This document shows positions 63,979 to 64,000 of a stretch of 64,000 bases of DNA, one piece after another. A model generated the notes under the pieces. That model saw nothing but the letters and a program-made list of their open reading frames with translations, was not told where the DNA came from and did not search any database. This DNA comes from Flavobacterium sp. ZT3R18 (lineage in GTDB: Bacteria > Bacteroidota > Bacteroidia > Flavobacteriales > Flavobacteriaceae). Position 1 is the first letter of the stretch; each line of letters starts with the position of its first letter. The translations under genes were made by a program, and so were the position numbers. Location: contig NZ_VJZS01000011.1 in the NCBI RefSeq assembly GCF_007097385.1, positions 91,789 through 155,788 on the forward strand. Reading direction: 5' to 3'.

Positions 63979-64000
63979 ATGGCAATTGAGGATTACCCTA
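63979..64000 (+). CDS. First codons of a gene leaving the window (partial)
   Basis: ATG 63979 opens MAIEDYP and runs off the window edge. The upstream TATCTTTG at 63959-63966 is a good -7 box at the distance usual for short leaders in this phylum. Nothing more can be said from seven codons. Confidence 0.35.

Overview
The window is a chromosomal stretch of a low-GC member of the Bacteroidota, most likely Flavobacterium or a close relative. The basis is the kdp operon layout with an outer-membrane porin and a split KdpD, a protein with a type IX secretion C-terminal domain, -7 boxes of the TAnnTTTG type, few Shine-Dalgarno sites, and gene families typical of flavobacteria (SusC-like barrels, YbaB, MenE of about 350 residues, S41 peptidases). 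No rRNA, tRNA or CRISPR array was seen.

Layout. 1-9.7 kb (+): the tail of an NtrC-type response regulator, then a small soluble protein, two micro membrane proteins (the second KdpF), KdpA, KdpB, KdpC, a porin, a KdpD N-terminal protein and a separate histidine kinase. Together they form a high-affinity potassium uptake locus. 10-22 kb: housekeeping genes on both strands (serine deaminase, an outer-membrane barrel, an ArsC-like protein, a CPBP protease, MenE, DoxX, an S41 peptidase, an acyl-CoA carboxylase beta subunit). 22-28.4 kb (+): an outer-membrane phospholipase A, then an AraC-regulated cluster of DoxX, alginate-export-like barrel, pirin, isochorismatase-like hydrolase and a second pirin. 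28.6-40 kb: prfB with its programmed +1 frameshift, threonine aldolase, YbaB, oligopeptidase B, a cysteine-synthase-like enzyme, YebC, a Prc-like protease, GcvT and two small genes.

40.9-56.2 kb is the accessory part. After an 893-base AT-rich spacer comes a signalling operon. It encodes an FHA/winged-helix protein, a 1363-residue Ser/Thr kinase fused to a degenerate class III cyclase, an ATPase and a helical repeat region, a small protein with a leader-like N-terminus and an IPT/TIG-like body, an unknown protein, an FG-GAP lipoprotein and a BBE-type FAD oxidase. A beta-rich unknown and a metallophosphoesterase follow. Convergent to it lie a probable glutamine-synthetase-fold amidoligase, with a long leader containing a 19-codon ORF, and a probable papain-fold cysteine peptidase. 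This is the best candidate in the window for an undescribed system.

56.5-64 kb: DUF3995, a relic of the 3' end of a group II intron, a structured intergenic element, an HD hydrolase, an Mpo1-like protein, GNAT, DJ-1/PfpI, a large T9SS-secreted metallophosphoesterase and the first codons of another gene.

The intergenic DNA is unusual. Nearly every spacer, including those inside the kdp operon, holds its own quasi-tandem or inverted repeat. One 42-base unit occurs twice with only two mismatches (17351 and 35649, opposite strands).
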